Origin: Patescibacteria group bacterium
GTDB taxonomy: Bacteria > Patescibacteriota > Gracilibacteria > UM-FILTER-43-11
NCBI GenBank assembly: GCA_029260955.1
Contig: JAJDCF010000014.1
Location: forward strand, 1 to 34,657
DNA: 34,657 nucleotides
Reading direction: 5' to 3'
Shown: in pieces, positions 1 through 9,253 of the stretch
Position numbering within the stretch: the first letter of the stretch is position 1
How the letters are laid out: each line of letters starts with the position of its first letter
The notes under the pieces: model-generated
Database searches by the model: none
Told to the model about the DNA's origin: nothing
Seen by the model: the letters and a program-made list of their open reading frames with translations, nothing else
Translations under genes and position numbers: made by a program

Positions 1-171
1 AGACCCCCATGGCCTTAATTCAGCATCTCCCTTCCGTAGTGTTACCTCCACAAAACATCGCTTACCATAAAAGGGGTAAGCTTTTGTGATGTGAGTATTT
101 CGTATAAGATCTAGTTGTAGGCCATATTTCTTTTTGTTACAATCAGGCCTTATAGAATAAGCGATAAAACT

Positions 172-441
172 ATGAAAGCGTTAGTTGTGGAAACCAAAGA
201 CAATCCCTGTTTGCCGTGGGTGCGCAGTCTTCACTTGCCAGATGGTAATGACCATTTGGCCATTCATAGGGCATGTGAAAAGCTATTCGCAACAGTTGAG
301 AGTCCAATGTTTGCGATAAGGATTCCAGGAACAGTTGAAGTTCCTGATGATTTAGTCATTGCGGTACGGGAATATATTCAGAATCGAGTTGCAATTCCAT
401 TATCTATTGATGAATTTAATGGCTTGATCAGCAGTGTTTGA
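172..441 (+). CDS. hypothetical 89-aa protein
   Basis: ORF MKALVVETKDNPCLPW...; followed by a hairpin/T-tract terminator; no family recognised. Confidence 0.5.
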   Translation: MKALVVETKDNPCLPWVRSLHLPDGNDHLAIHRACEKLFATVESPMFAIRIPGTVEVPDDLVIAVREYIQNRVAIPLSIDEFNGLISSV

Positions 442-476
442 AACACAACCTACAACAGCCCTCTTAATAGATCATC

Positions 477-511
477 AAAAAAGCCCCACCAATTACGGTA
501 GGGCTTTTTAG
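477..511. terminator. bidirectional rho-independent terminator between convergent genes
   Basis: AAAAAAGCCCCACC-aattac-GGTAGGGCTTTTT, A-tract and T-tract on both sides. Confidence 0.8.
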
Positions 512-527
512 TTTTAAGCTTTTAGCT

Positions 528-2642
528 TTAGTCCTGCTTAGGCTGAGGAATTCCCTTCATGCTCAGCTTGAAGCGGCCTTGTCGTTCGTCGACAGCTAGT
601 AGTTTCACGTTTACGATCTGGCCTTCGCTAATGATGCTATTCACATCTTTCACGAACTCATCAGCGATTTCTGACACATGGATCATTCCTTCCTTGCCTG
701 GCATGAACTCACAAATGGCACCAAATTCAAGTACCTTAGTTACCTTAGCGTTCTCGTATAGCTTACCAACTTCCGGGTCAGCAGTGATTTGCTCTACCCA
801 GGTCTTGGCCTTAGCGGCTGACTCACCGTTAAGCGAGGTAATAACCACAGAACCGTCATCTTCGATGTCGATTGATTCAACACCGGTTTCTGCGATTATC
901 TTGTTGATCATTTCTCCTCCTGGGCCAATGATGAAGCGGATCTTTTCTGGATTAACCATCATAGAAAGTAATCTTGGAGCAAATTCGGACATTTCGGCTG
1001 GTTTGCTGATGATAGCGTCCATCGAATCAAGAATCGATATGCGGCCCACTTTTGCAGCAGCAAGAGCTTCTGAGAATATATTGTCATTAAGACTCTTGAG
1101 CTTGATATCCATTTGGATACAGGTAATACCCTTGCGAGTACCAGTTACCTTAAAATCCATGTCTCCACCAAAATCTTCTTCGTCTTGTAGGTCAGTCAAA
1201 ATCTTGTAGTTGCTTGGATTGTCGTGATCAGTCATAAGACCCCTCGCGATTCCTCCCACAGCTGCCTTTAGAGGCACACCGGCGTCCATCAAAGCTAGAC
1301 TTGAGCCACAAGTGGCTGCCATAGAGCTGGACCCGTTAGAGGCCAGTATTTCGGTTACAGTACGAATGGTGTAAGGGAAGTCTTCCTTGGATGGTAGAAC
1401 AGGCATGAGCGCCTTTTCGGCGAGAGCTCCGTGTCCGATTTCACGATTACCGGTGAATAGACGACCAGAAGTTTCACCAACAGAAAATGGCGGGAAGTTG
1501 TAGTGGTGGAAGTAGTGCTTCTTCTCTTCACCTTCAATTCCATCGATCAACTGAGCATCTCCCGGGCTTCCAAGGGTACAAATAGTTAGCCCCTGAGTTT
1601 CTCCACGATTGAAGACAGCAGAACCATGAGTTCTTGGTAATAGTCCAGCTTCTACGCTTACAGGGCGAATTTCGTCCATTTTGCGTCCGCCAATACGTTT
1701 GTCGTTTTCCAGAATGTTCTTACGAACGGTTGTTTTAACAAGTTTATCAACAGCAGACTGCACCTGACCTAGTTCCTCTTCAGTAACTTTATCAGTAAAG
1801 TGCTCTTTAACTTCTGCTCCGAGCTCTTGGAAGTAACCGTAACGTTCTAGCTTTTGAGTCTTGGTAGCTAAAGCGTCCATTACTTTGTCGGCATAGTTGC
1901 TATTTACGTAGTCGATGATCTCCTGATTTGACTCTGGAGCTTCAAAAACGAACTTTTCTTTACCGATTTCATCCTGAATACCCTTAATGAAGATAGCGAC
2001 CTCGTTAGCGGACTTCTTACCCATCATGATAGCCTCGTACATCACATCTTCAGTGACTTCGTTGGCACCGGCTTCAATCATTACAACGTTACCAGTGGTG
2101 GCAGAAACTATCAGGTCAAGGTCAGAGGTTTCACGTTGTTGGTGAGTGGGGTGTAGCATGAGTTTTCCTTCGATCAGACCCACACGTACGGTAGCAGTAG
2201 GGCCTTCAAAAGGAGCATCAGAAAGAGAAAGCGCTATAGAACCAGCAATGGTTGCAACCATGTCGTGTTCATTTTCTATGTCATATGACAGTGTGGTAAG
2301 CATTACCTGAATGTCACGGTGAAATCCTTTTGGGAAAAGCGGGCGATAAGTACGATCAGCCACTCTGGCCATAAGTACTTTGTCGTCACTAGGGCGGGTT
2401 TCACGCTTAATGAAGCGAGATCCCTTAATTTTACCTGAGGCGTACATCTTCTCTTGGTAGTTCACCATAAGAGGTAAGAAGTTTACCCCGTCACGAGCAC
2501 GCTTGCTCATAACAGCCGTTGCTAAAATAACCGTATCGCCGTAACGAACGGTGCAGCTTCCACTAGCAAGTTTAGCTAGTCTACCTGTCTCAACAATGAG
2601 CTCTTTGTCGCCGAGCATCATTTTATAAGTTTTGGGTTCCAT
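528..2642 (-). CDS. pnp: polyribonucleotide nucleotidyltransferase (PNPase)
   Basis: 704 aa; two RNase PH-like regions, KH segment (IRFIIGPGGEMINKIIAETG) and C-terminal S1 domain (GAICEFMPGKEGMIHVSEIADEFV). Confidence 0.97.
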   Translation of the reverse strand: MEPKTYKMMLGDKELIVETGRLAKLASGSCTVRYGDTVILATAVMSKRARDGVNFLPLMVNYQEKMYASGKIKGSRFIKRETRPSDDKVLMARVADRTYRPLFPKGFHRDIQVMLTTLSYDIENEHDMVATIAGSIALSLSDAPFEGPTATVRVGLIEGKLMLHPTHQQRETSDLDLIVSATTGNVVMIEAGANEVTEDVMYEAIMMGKKSANEVAIFIKGIQDEIGKEKFVFEAPESNQEIIDYVNSNYADKVMDALATKTQKLERYGYFQELGAEVKEHFTDKVTEEELGQVQSAVDKLVKTTVRKNILENDKRIGGRKMDEIRPVSVEAGLLPRTHGSAVFNRGETQGLTICTLGSPGDAQLIDGIEGEEKKHYFHHYNFPPFSVGETSGRLFTGNREIGHGALAEKALMPVLPSKEDFPYTIRTVTEILASNGSSSMAATCGSSLALMDAGVPLKAAVGGIARGLMTDHDNPSNYKILTDLQDEEDFGGDMDFKVTGTRKGITCIQMDIKLKSLNDNIFSEALAAAKVGRISILDSMDAIISKPAEMSEFAPRLLSMMVNPEKIRFIIGPGGEMINKIIAETGVESIDIEDDGSVVITSLNGESAAKAKTWVEQITADPEVGKLYENAKVTKVLEFGAICEFMPGKEGMIHVSEIADEFVKDVNSIISEGQIVNVKLLAVDERQGRFKLSMKGIPQPKQD

Positions 2643-2682
2643 AATAAAATAGAATTAATAGAAATATATTTATTCTGGAACC

Positions 2683-2745
2683 TATGAAAGTTTCAAGTGG
2701 TTAGCCCCGACCTATCGGGATTACTCATTTGAAACTTTCTTTCAT
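2683..2745 (-). promoter_or_regulatory. rpsO-pnp intergenic hairpin (processing/attenuation type)
   Basis: 11-bp perfect stem GAAAGTTTCAA/TTGAAACTTTC enclosing an inner CCCGATAGGTCGGG hairpin. Confidence 0.6.
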
Positions 2746-2754
2746 GATTCCAGC

Positions 2755-3051
2755 TTATTTACGTAGTTTAAGTCCTTTGATTACTTCTTCGTATACTTCC
2801 GGCTTGGAATTCTTGAGGTAATTCAAAAGTTTTCGCCTTTTACCTACCATGAGTAGTAGACCGCGGCGAGAGTGGTTATCCTTTTTATGCTCCTTCAGAT
2901 GACCAGTTAATTCATTAATGCGCTTTGTCAGAATTGCAATCTGTACTTGAGCAGATCCGGTGTCCTTGTCGTGCTTTGCGTAGGTTTTAATGACCTTCTT
3001 CTTAATATCGTGTTTTGTAGCAGGTTCTTTCTTTTTCGTGCTTGTCTTAAT
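2755..3051 (-). CDS. rpsO: 30S ribosomal protein S15, apparent non-canonical ATT start
   Basis: Manual translation: [98 protein letters not shown]. Full S15 signature; absent from the ORF track because no ATG/GTG/TTG start exists in frame. Confidence 0.92.
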   Translation of the reverse strand: MKTSTKKKEPATKHDIKKKVIKTYAKHDKDTGSAQVQIAILTKRINELTGHLKEHKKDNHSRRGLLLMVGKRRKLLNYLKNSKPEVYEEVIKGLKLRK

Positions 3052-3071
3052 GTATTTGGAGGAATAATAAA

Positions 3072-3105
3072 AAGTTAACAGAGAAATTTTATCAGAAATC
3101 TGTTA
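3072..3105 (-). promoter_or_regulatory. putative sigma70 promoter of rpsO
   Basis: minus strand TTGCAG-N17-TAAAAT about 35 nt upstream of the ATT codon; coordinates approximate. Confidence 0.45.
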
Positions 3106-3125
3106 CTTCTGCAAGTCAAAGTGCT

Positions 3126-4052
3126 TTAGAGCCATTTCTTTAGTTTGAAAATGGCAAATAGTGCTATTCCAACAATCCCCATTATGGCAATGATGGACCA
3201 AAAATGCCCTGCATTACTCATAGCTTCTACAAAAGGGAGCTGTACATTCATACCAAAAAGCCCTGTCAAAAAGGTAAGTGGCAACATGATGGCTGAAAAC
3301 ACCGTTAAAGTGCGCATTGTCAGGTTAATGTTGTGAGAAAGCAGTGATTCATTGGTATCTTCCAGTGATTCGATGATTTCTTTTTGAGTTCCCAGAATAT
3401 TCCACAGGCTTTCAATCTGGTCTACTATGTCGTCAAAATAAATAACAAGATCTTCTGGCAGGAAGCGCTTTTGCTTGTGCTCTAGTGCAGCAATTACGGA
3501 TCTTTGCGGAAGTAAAATCTTACGCAGAGTAATAACGTTCTTTTTTAAGATCATTATGTTAAATAGCTCGTCCTTAGCCCTCATAGACTCAAATATTTTT
3601 TCTTCAATTTTCTTGGTAGAGATCTGAATTTTATCAGTTATAGGAAAGATGGCATTAAAAAGCACGCTGATAATTTCGTAAAGCAGGTAGCCTGTACCTT
3701 GTTTTTCACCAAAGAATATTTTTTTGGATTTTATGGAGGACTGGCAAGCTTCCGCGATCTCATTCAAGGCCTTAAGCTTACCTTTGTGCACAGTAATCAG
3801 GTAATCCTGGCCGATAAATATATTTAGTTGCTCGGTGTCGAAACGATGATGCTTCTTGTTGTAAACCGGAAATTGCAGAATAATAAATAGATATTTGTCA
3901 TATTCGTCAATTTTGGGTCTTTCTGTCTCCTGCAGGCAGTCTTCTAAATCAAGTTCGTGAAAACGATACTTTTTTGCCAGCTTTACCAAGTCTTCATTGC
4001 TTGGATCTACCAGATTTATCCACTTATTTTTCTTGTATTTAATTTCTTGCAA
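3126..4052 (-). CDS. corA: CorA-family Mg2+/Co2+ transporter-like protein
   Basis: 308 aa; two C-terminal TM helices with the GMN motif (FLTGLFGMNVQLPF). Confidence 0.9.
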   Translation of the reverse strand: MQEIKYKKNKWINLVDPSNEDLVKLAKKYRFHELDLEDCLQETERPKIDEYDKYLFIILQFPVYNKKHHRFDTEQLNIFIGQDYLITVHKGKLKALNEIAEACQSSIKSKKIFFGEKQGTGYLLYEIISVLFNAIFPITDKIQISTKKIEEKIFESMRAKDELFNIMILKKNVITLRKILLPQRSVIAALEHKQKRFLPEDLVIYFDDIVDQIESLWNILGTQKEIIESLEDTNESLLSHNINLTMRTLTVFSAIMLPLTFLTGLFGMNVQLPFVEAMSNAGHFWSIIAIMGIVGIALFAIFKLKKWL

Positions 4053-4064
4053 GAATGGGGTGGG

Positions 4065-4469
4065 TTAGCGTTTCTTTTTGGGTAAATATTTGTGCTTCAC
4101 AGCATTGCTTTTCATCCTTTTTTTCCTTTTTCTATATGCCTTTCTGTAGCCAAATGCTAGTGAAAGAAAGGTGTACAAAAAGAAGGCCAGTACTACGAAC
4201 CACCAAAGGCGCATTGAAAGGAAGGGGATGCCTTGTTCACGGAAAAGCAATAAAAGAAGTACTAGAAAGCCGTATAGCCTTAGTCTTCCTGGGTAAATTT
4301 TAATAATTTTCTTGGCAATGGCGTCCTTTAGGTACTTTTTTCGATAAATTCCCAGGGCAAAACCACATAAAATTAACAAGGCACCAATCAAAAGGGTCAG
4401 TTTGGTGTACTGAAAATTAGGATTTGGGAGTGGGGTGAGATAGTACTGAAGAGTTAGAAAACGTTCCAT
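4065..4469 (-). CDS. hypothetical membrane protein with basic C-terminus
   Basis: 134 aa with several hydrophobic segments and a KRKKRMKSNAVKHKYLPKKKR tail; same strand and spacing as neighbours. Confidence 0.6.
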   Translation of the reverse strand: MERFLTLQYYLTPLPNPNFQYTKLTLLIGALLILCGFALGIYRKKYLKDAIAKKIIKIYPGRLRLYGFLVLLLLLFREQGIPFLSMRLWWFVVLAFFLYTFLSLAFGYRKAYRKRKKRMKSNAVKHKYLPKKKR

Positions 4470-4480
4470 GACTTAGATGG

Positions 4481-4981
4481 TTAAGATTCAGAAGATTTTT
4501 TGTTACTGCGTTTTGATTTTTTTTCGGCTTTGTGTTCCTTGCCACAAAAGGGGCAAATATTCCAAACGTTTGGAAAGGTTTTTTTGCATTTTGAGCAGGA
4601 TTTTTTTAGACTTTCGCCGCAATTGGGACAATAGCTGTAATCCTTGTCGGCTGGGGTAAGGCATTTGTCGCAAGTATTAAGCTCAGACTGACTTTCTCCC
4701 TCCATCATGTTTCTTTCGAGTTCTTCGTAGTAACGTTCAGTGCGGGTTTTACCAGGTCTTACGATTAAATACAAAAGAACACCAAGGATTGGCACAATAA
4801 TGACCAGTAAGATCGAAAAGGCCTGGAATAGAATGCTTTTACTTCTTTGTAAGACATCTCTGGTTACCCATATAATGATTGCTAGCCAAAGTAGAGAGAA
4901 ATAAGCCAGAACAGCTATTTTGACTGTACCGAACGTATCTGAGCTAAGAAAATCGATGGCTTGAGTTAGCAAAGGAGGCAT
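4481..4981 (-). CDS. membrane protein with C-terminal double zinc ribbon
   Basis: Two TM segments; CDKC..CPNC and CSKC..CPFC pairs. Confidence 0.8.
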   Translation of the reverse strand: MPPLLTQAIDFLSSDTFGTVKIAVLAYFSLLWLAIIIWVTRDVLQRSKSILFQAFSILLVIIVPILGVLLYLIVRPGKTRTERYYEELERNMMEGESQSELNTCDKCLTPADKDYSYCPNCGESLKKSCSKCKKTFPNVWNICPFCGKEHKAEKKSKRSNKKSSES

Positions 4982-4991
4982 AAGGATTTGG

Positions 4992-5732
4992 TTATGAGGT
5001 GATATGTGTTTTGTGTGTGCAGTGTATATAACCCACGAAGGCTAATGCTGCCAGAACGCCGTAAGAGATTTTAACATAAATTGAGGGTGATCCGTGAAGA
5101 AAATCTATTCCAAGCATTCCCAATGAGTAAATCATGAGTGCTCTGGCTCCTACAACTCCCGAAAGATGAATACGTTTACTCTGCTTTACGCTGTATGCGA
5201 GCAGAATAGCGGTTAGCAGCGCTGCATAAAGCTGCGTGGGGTGTATTGGTGAAACGAAGGGTATATTAGTGGCCTCAAACGATATGCCCCATGGCAGACT
5301 GGTTGGTAGGCCATAATTCTTGCCTGCGAAGAAGTATCCAATATGTACGAAAATAAGCATACCGAGCGATGACAGAAAGAAGGTATCAAACCAGGCCCAA
5401 AAATCCTCTTTATTTTTACGAGCGGCAAAGTAAAGTGTTGCAATAGCAGCAGCTAACATACCAAAAAAGCTGAATTTTAAATCCCATATGTAGATCACTG
5501 AAAGAAAATTGTGTTTAAACTCAGAAAGATTACTGATTACGTAAACCAGTCGACCTCCTAGAAGTGCAGCAACAATGACATGAGCCAAATACTCCGTTAC
5601 AAAGGCAAGGTTCATTTTATGCTTGTTGACGTAGCGGATCACAAAAGTTCCGGTAAAAAGAAAGCCTAAGGCTAGCAAAATATTAAGAGTGCGCACGGTA
5701 ACGAGAGAGTTCTGAAAGAGAATTTCAAGCAT
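4992..5732 (-). CDS. Lgt-family (prolipoprotein diacylglyceryl transferase-like) membrane protein, divergent
   Basis: Multi-TM; GGRLVYV, GKNYGLPTSLPWGISF and HPTQLYAALL match Lgt landmarks. Confidence 0.7.
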   Translation of the reverse strand: MLEILFQNSLVTVRTLNILLALGFLFTGTFVIRYVNKHKMNLAFVTEYLAHVIVAALLGGRLVYVISNLSEFKHNFLSVIYIWDLKFSFFGMLAAAIATLYFAARKNKEDFWAWFDTFFLSSLGMLIFVHIGYFFAGKNYGLPTSLPWGISFEATNIPFVSPIHPTQLYAALLTAILLAYSVKQSKRIHLSGVVGARALMIYSLGMLGIDFLHGSPSIYVKISYGVLAALAFVGYIHCTHKTHITS

Positions 5733-5774
5733 ATAAAAGAGTTGTGAGTGTTGGGTGAGTGTTGAATATAAAAA

Positions 5775-8700
5775 CTACCTAATTTCCTGGGAGCTAGTAA
5801 GGCCGCCACTGGAACTAAAGCCAGGAGGTACAGGGCGGTTATCCCTTTCGATAAAGAAGGTATCAAGGGATTTTGAATTTGCTACATCAATAGTATTGCC
5901 CGCATTTAGATCAATAGTGGTTGGTAGAGTTGCTGGTGTACAGGCGATGGATGGTAATAATACGCAATATCCACCGCCACTAAAGAACGTGCCAGGTGAG
6001 GTATAGTCAACATTTGCCGGATCAGCATGAATCGTAGAAAAGCGCCTAATAAAATCAAAATCGTAAGCCTGAGCGCATCCTACTTTATCGATAACTCCTG
6101 AACCGTTATCCCATGGGGAGCAGTCGGCACCAACAGGGGTCACTTTTTTAGGCGCGCCTCCGATCGTGTTTTTAGAGGCAATACTACCTTGCCAGTAAAG
6201 CTGGTTCTTTAGTTGATTGCTATTGCCTCCCGCGGCTCCGTAGTAGAATGTTGCACCTGAATCAGGACTGGAACGAACACTTCCTTCGGCATAAAGAAGG
6301 CCGACAACGTTGGTTACACTAGGGTGAATAAAGACTTCTCCGCCGTCTCCGTTGGAATCTTTCATTACAATTATTCCAAGTGAGTTATCTTGGTCGTCAT
6401 ATATTAAGTTCGCGCCTATATTTAGATTAATACCTTCAAGAATAATGGTGTATTTGTAGCCGGCAGGCACTGTTATAAGATCAGCAACATTTTCAAGGCT
6501 CAAAGTACTATTTAGCCCAAGGTCAAAATAGGCAGTGTATGTATTTTTGTTGTCATCAATAGTAACACAAGGGCCGCTTGTAGGCAGATCTCCAAGTGTG
6601 GCAGGGCCGTTACATGAATCAAAATTTCTGGTGAGTACTGCTACATTCTTGCGAATCTCTTTTCGAAGATCGGCAGAAGAAGTGGTAGTGATTGTTTCAA
6701 GGTCGCGGCCTGTTTCGAATACCTGACCTCCACTTACTGTACCGCTGGTCGATAGACCGACTGATTTAACCTCAATTCCATCGATATATTTTGTCGCGGG
6801 ATAGAGTGCTGATAGGTGGGCATATGGGGCAGGAGCAGGATGACCAATATATTGAGTTATTCCGAAGTTTATTTGAGCGTCTACCGTTTCGCCAATGTAT
6901 TGCGATGGAGTGAAAGCGAAGGAAAATGTATCAGTTTTGCCCAATGGAGTAGATACATCAATACTAAATGGATCGCTTCGATCAAGATCAACTTCTGGGC
7001 ATGTAACTAGGGGGTCTGTTTGACATTCATGAGTTGGCTCCACGTAAAGGTCTCCACTGATTTTATAAATGCCATCAGCGTCCAAGTCAGAGCCAAAACT
7101 ATAAGATGGATCATGGTAGTTTTGCTCTGGATTGTGAAACATATTATCATTTGAAATTCCAGCACCCTGAAATAGGGAATAGCGCGTTTCTCCACTGTCT
7201 GGATCCGTCTGACCTGGTGCATCAGTTGGAATGGAACTAAGATTAATACTGCCTATCTCTAGCAATGCTTCACCGATTCCAGCGCTTACGTCTTTTAGCG
7301 ACAGAATATGATCAAGATTATATGCATTTAAAACAATATTGCTATTGTTAACTAATTCGTAAGTAGCTTCGGCAGGCGTACTGATCACGATGAATGGAAC
7401 ATCAAGCTCTCCACTTGTTACCTCAAGAACAGGATCAAATTCAAAAATATGCGGCAGGCCTGCAATTGAAACAGAGCCAGAGGTACCAAGAACTACTGTG
7501 TCAGAAACAGCTGGTATACCAGGTTGGCTAGGTGAAACGGCGGGTAGTGCAAGATCTGTAGCTGTTGTTTCTACATTGCCTACTACAAGTGAGTTGCCTA
7601 ATGGGCTTGATGGAGCATAGCCAATAACGTCGACTATATAGTTGCTGTTAACTAGAGTAGGTCTGGATGCGCCATCTGGTGGATATTGGAATGGAGTTAC
7701 AGGATCTGCAAAAAGACTGCTCCAGGAACCGTACTTTGTACCTTCAATGTCGACTGGAATATTATTGCCCAGAATAACGTCACGAGTCCAATCCAAGCTG
7801 TCAAAATAGTATTCACTTGAATCAAAATCATAGAGTAGCTCGACGTCACGTACCCATAGGTCTGAATCGGGCTCAGGTATTACTACGGGAGTTATTGCTG
7901 ACTTAATAGGCATAATAGAGTTACCGGCTACGTCCATTAATCTTAAGGCTAATCTGATTGTCTCACTACCGTCAGCAATGGGTTTTGCAGAAGAGTAAAC
8001 ATTAAGATTTGAAAAATAAGGAATAAGCTCACCTGCTTTTACGTATAGATTTACTGGATTAGGGTCATAAATATTAGGCGCGGGAGAGAGAAGGTTTACT
8101 CCATCGTCATTTACAGCTATTAATGCCCCTTCTGGTCCAAAGTAGTGGCCAAAGCCTGATGCGTTGTAAAGGACTCCTCCCAAAGTGTATCTACAAAAGC
8201 CGTTAGTGGGGGCTCCGATTCTTCCAATCGCTGGAATAGTAAGGTTAGCTTCGCCTGTATTGCCATGGCTGATTACTAGATTGCCATTTGTTTGCGCGGT
8301 AGGAACCACGCATGGTGACGGGTCGATTGAGGTTACTGTAATAGTACTTTTATGCGGGGCTACAAGGTTTACATATGAGTCATTTTCGTCAGCAAACTCC
8401 AACCAGTCGATGTTGCCAAATGTGTCGTCGGTGCTAATCCATGCAGGTTCAATACCTTTGTATACAGGCGGAGTTAGGTCGGGAAACCACTCCGTAAATG
8501 CGCCTGCAAACTCAGTTTCACCGCTCTCCGGGCCAAACTTGATCCATCCAAGGTGCTCACTCCAGGCATTACCCTTAAATGGTTGACCGTTTGGATTGTT
8601 GACCCTGTCAAAAACACAGACATTATCAACTCCGTCCCAGTTACAATAGGTATCAGAATCATCTAAAACATTCGTACAGGCGTTTTGGTCGGCTTTTTGT

Positions 8701-9236
8701 GGGCAAAAATCAATATATACCCCCCAATCATCGTTGTCTTGGGTGCCTACCCTTGGTATCTGGCCAAATTCATCGATGTCACAGCTGCTTCCTGTCCATT
8801 TACAGTAGTTCACAGCAGGGCCTGTGGTACATTGCGTCTGATCCTTTGTGGTGCAAGCCGATAGCGACACCCATCCGTATTTTTCTCCCCATATAAAGCC
8901 GCTTAGATTTCCGTTGTATGTAGCCTTTGCTAAATATTCATCAGGAAAGTTGCCAGCTCCCATGCCTGGTGTATTTCGTATATCCATTCCGTCCCATACG
9001 GTCCATCCAATTTTGTCCGCCCAAGAGAATCCCTCAAATAAGCAGGTTTGTGCAGAGTTGTCACAATTTTCACTCATGTTTAGGTCTTCGATAGTCACGC
9101 CGTAACCCACATCGCCCATATTCATTGTGCTTACCAGCCCGTTATATGCGTCGCCAGTAATATCCGTTTTGGCATGAGCAGATGACGCTAAAGATAGTGT
9201 AAGCAATATACCTATGATGAAGATTCTACTCTTCAT
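5775..9236 (-). CDS. large secreted/surface protein (1153 aa)
   Basis: Sec signal peptide (MKSRIFIIGILLTLSLASSAHA); repeated ADKIGWTVWDG / WGEKYGWVSLSAC / AWSEHLGWIKFGPESG motifs; Cys-rich insert. Confidence 0.85.
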   Translation of the reverse strand: MKSRIFIIGILLTLSLASSAHAKTDITGDAYNGLVSTMNMGDVGYGVTIEDLNMSENCDNSAQTCLFEGFSWADKIGWTVWDGMDIRNTPGMGAGNFPDEYLAKATYNGNLSGFIWGEKYGWVSLSACTTKDQTQCTTGPAVNYCKWTGSSCDIDEFGQIPRVGTQDNDDWGVYIDFCPQKADQNACTNVLDDSDTYCNWDGVDNVCVFDRVNNPNGQPFKGNAWSEHLGWIKFGPESGETEFAGAFTEWFPDLTPPVYKGIEPAWISTDDTFGNIDWLEFADENDSYVNLVAPHKSTITVTSIDPSPCVVPTAQTNGNLVISHGNTGEANLTIPAIGRIGAPTNGFCRYTLGGVLYNASGFGHYFGPEGALIAVNDDGVNLLSPAPNIYDPNPVNLYVKAGELIPYFSNLNVYSSAKPIADGSETIRLALRLMDVAGNSIMPIKSAITPVVIPEPDSDLWVRDVELLYDFDSSEYYFDSLDWTRDVILGNNIPVDIEGTKYGSWSSLFADPVTPFQYPPDGASRPTLVNSNYIVDVIGYAPSSPLGNSLVVGNVETTATDLALPAVSPSQPGIPAVSDTVVLGTSGSVSIAGLPHIFEFDPVLEVTSGELDVPFIVISTPAEATYELVNNSNIVLNAYNLDHILSLKDVSAGIGEALLEIGSINLSSIPTDAPGQTDPDSGETRYSLFQGAGISNDNMFHNPEQNYHDPSYSFGSDLDADGIYKISGDLYVEPTHECQTDPLVTCPEVDLDRSDPFSIDVSTPLGKTDTFSFAFTPSQYIGETVDAQINFGITQYIGHPAPAPYAHLSALYPATKYIDGIEVKSVGLSTSGTVSGGQVFETGRDLETITTTSSADLRKEIRKNVAVLTRNFDSCNGPATLGDLPTSGPCVTIDDNKNTYTAYFDLGLNSTLSLENVADLITVPAGYKYTIILEGINLNIGANLIYDDQDNSLGIIVMKDSNGDGGEVFIHPSVTNVVGLLYAEGSVRSSPDSGATFYYGAAGGNSNQLKNQLYWQGSIASKNTIGGAPKKVTPVGADCSPWDNGSGVIDKVGCAQAYDFDFIRRFSTIHADPANVDYTSPGTFFSGGGYCVLLPSIACTPATLPTTIDLNAGNTIDVANSKSLDTFFIERDNRPVPPGFSSSGGLTSSQEIR

Positions 9237-9253
9237 GAGCTAAAAAGTTTGGA

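Noticed and set aside
559-1209. 216-aa ORF antisense to pnp
   Set aside because: Opposite strand of a strongly supported PNPase CDS; Ser/Leu/Ile-rich translation typical of an antisense shadow ORF.
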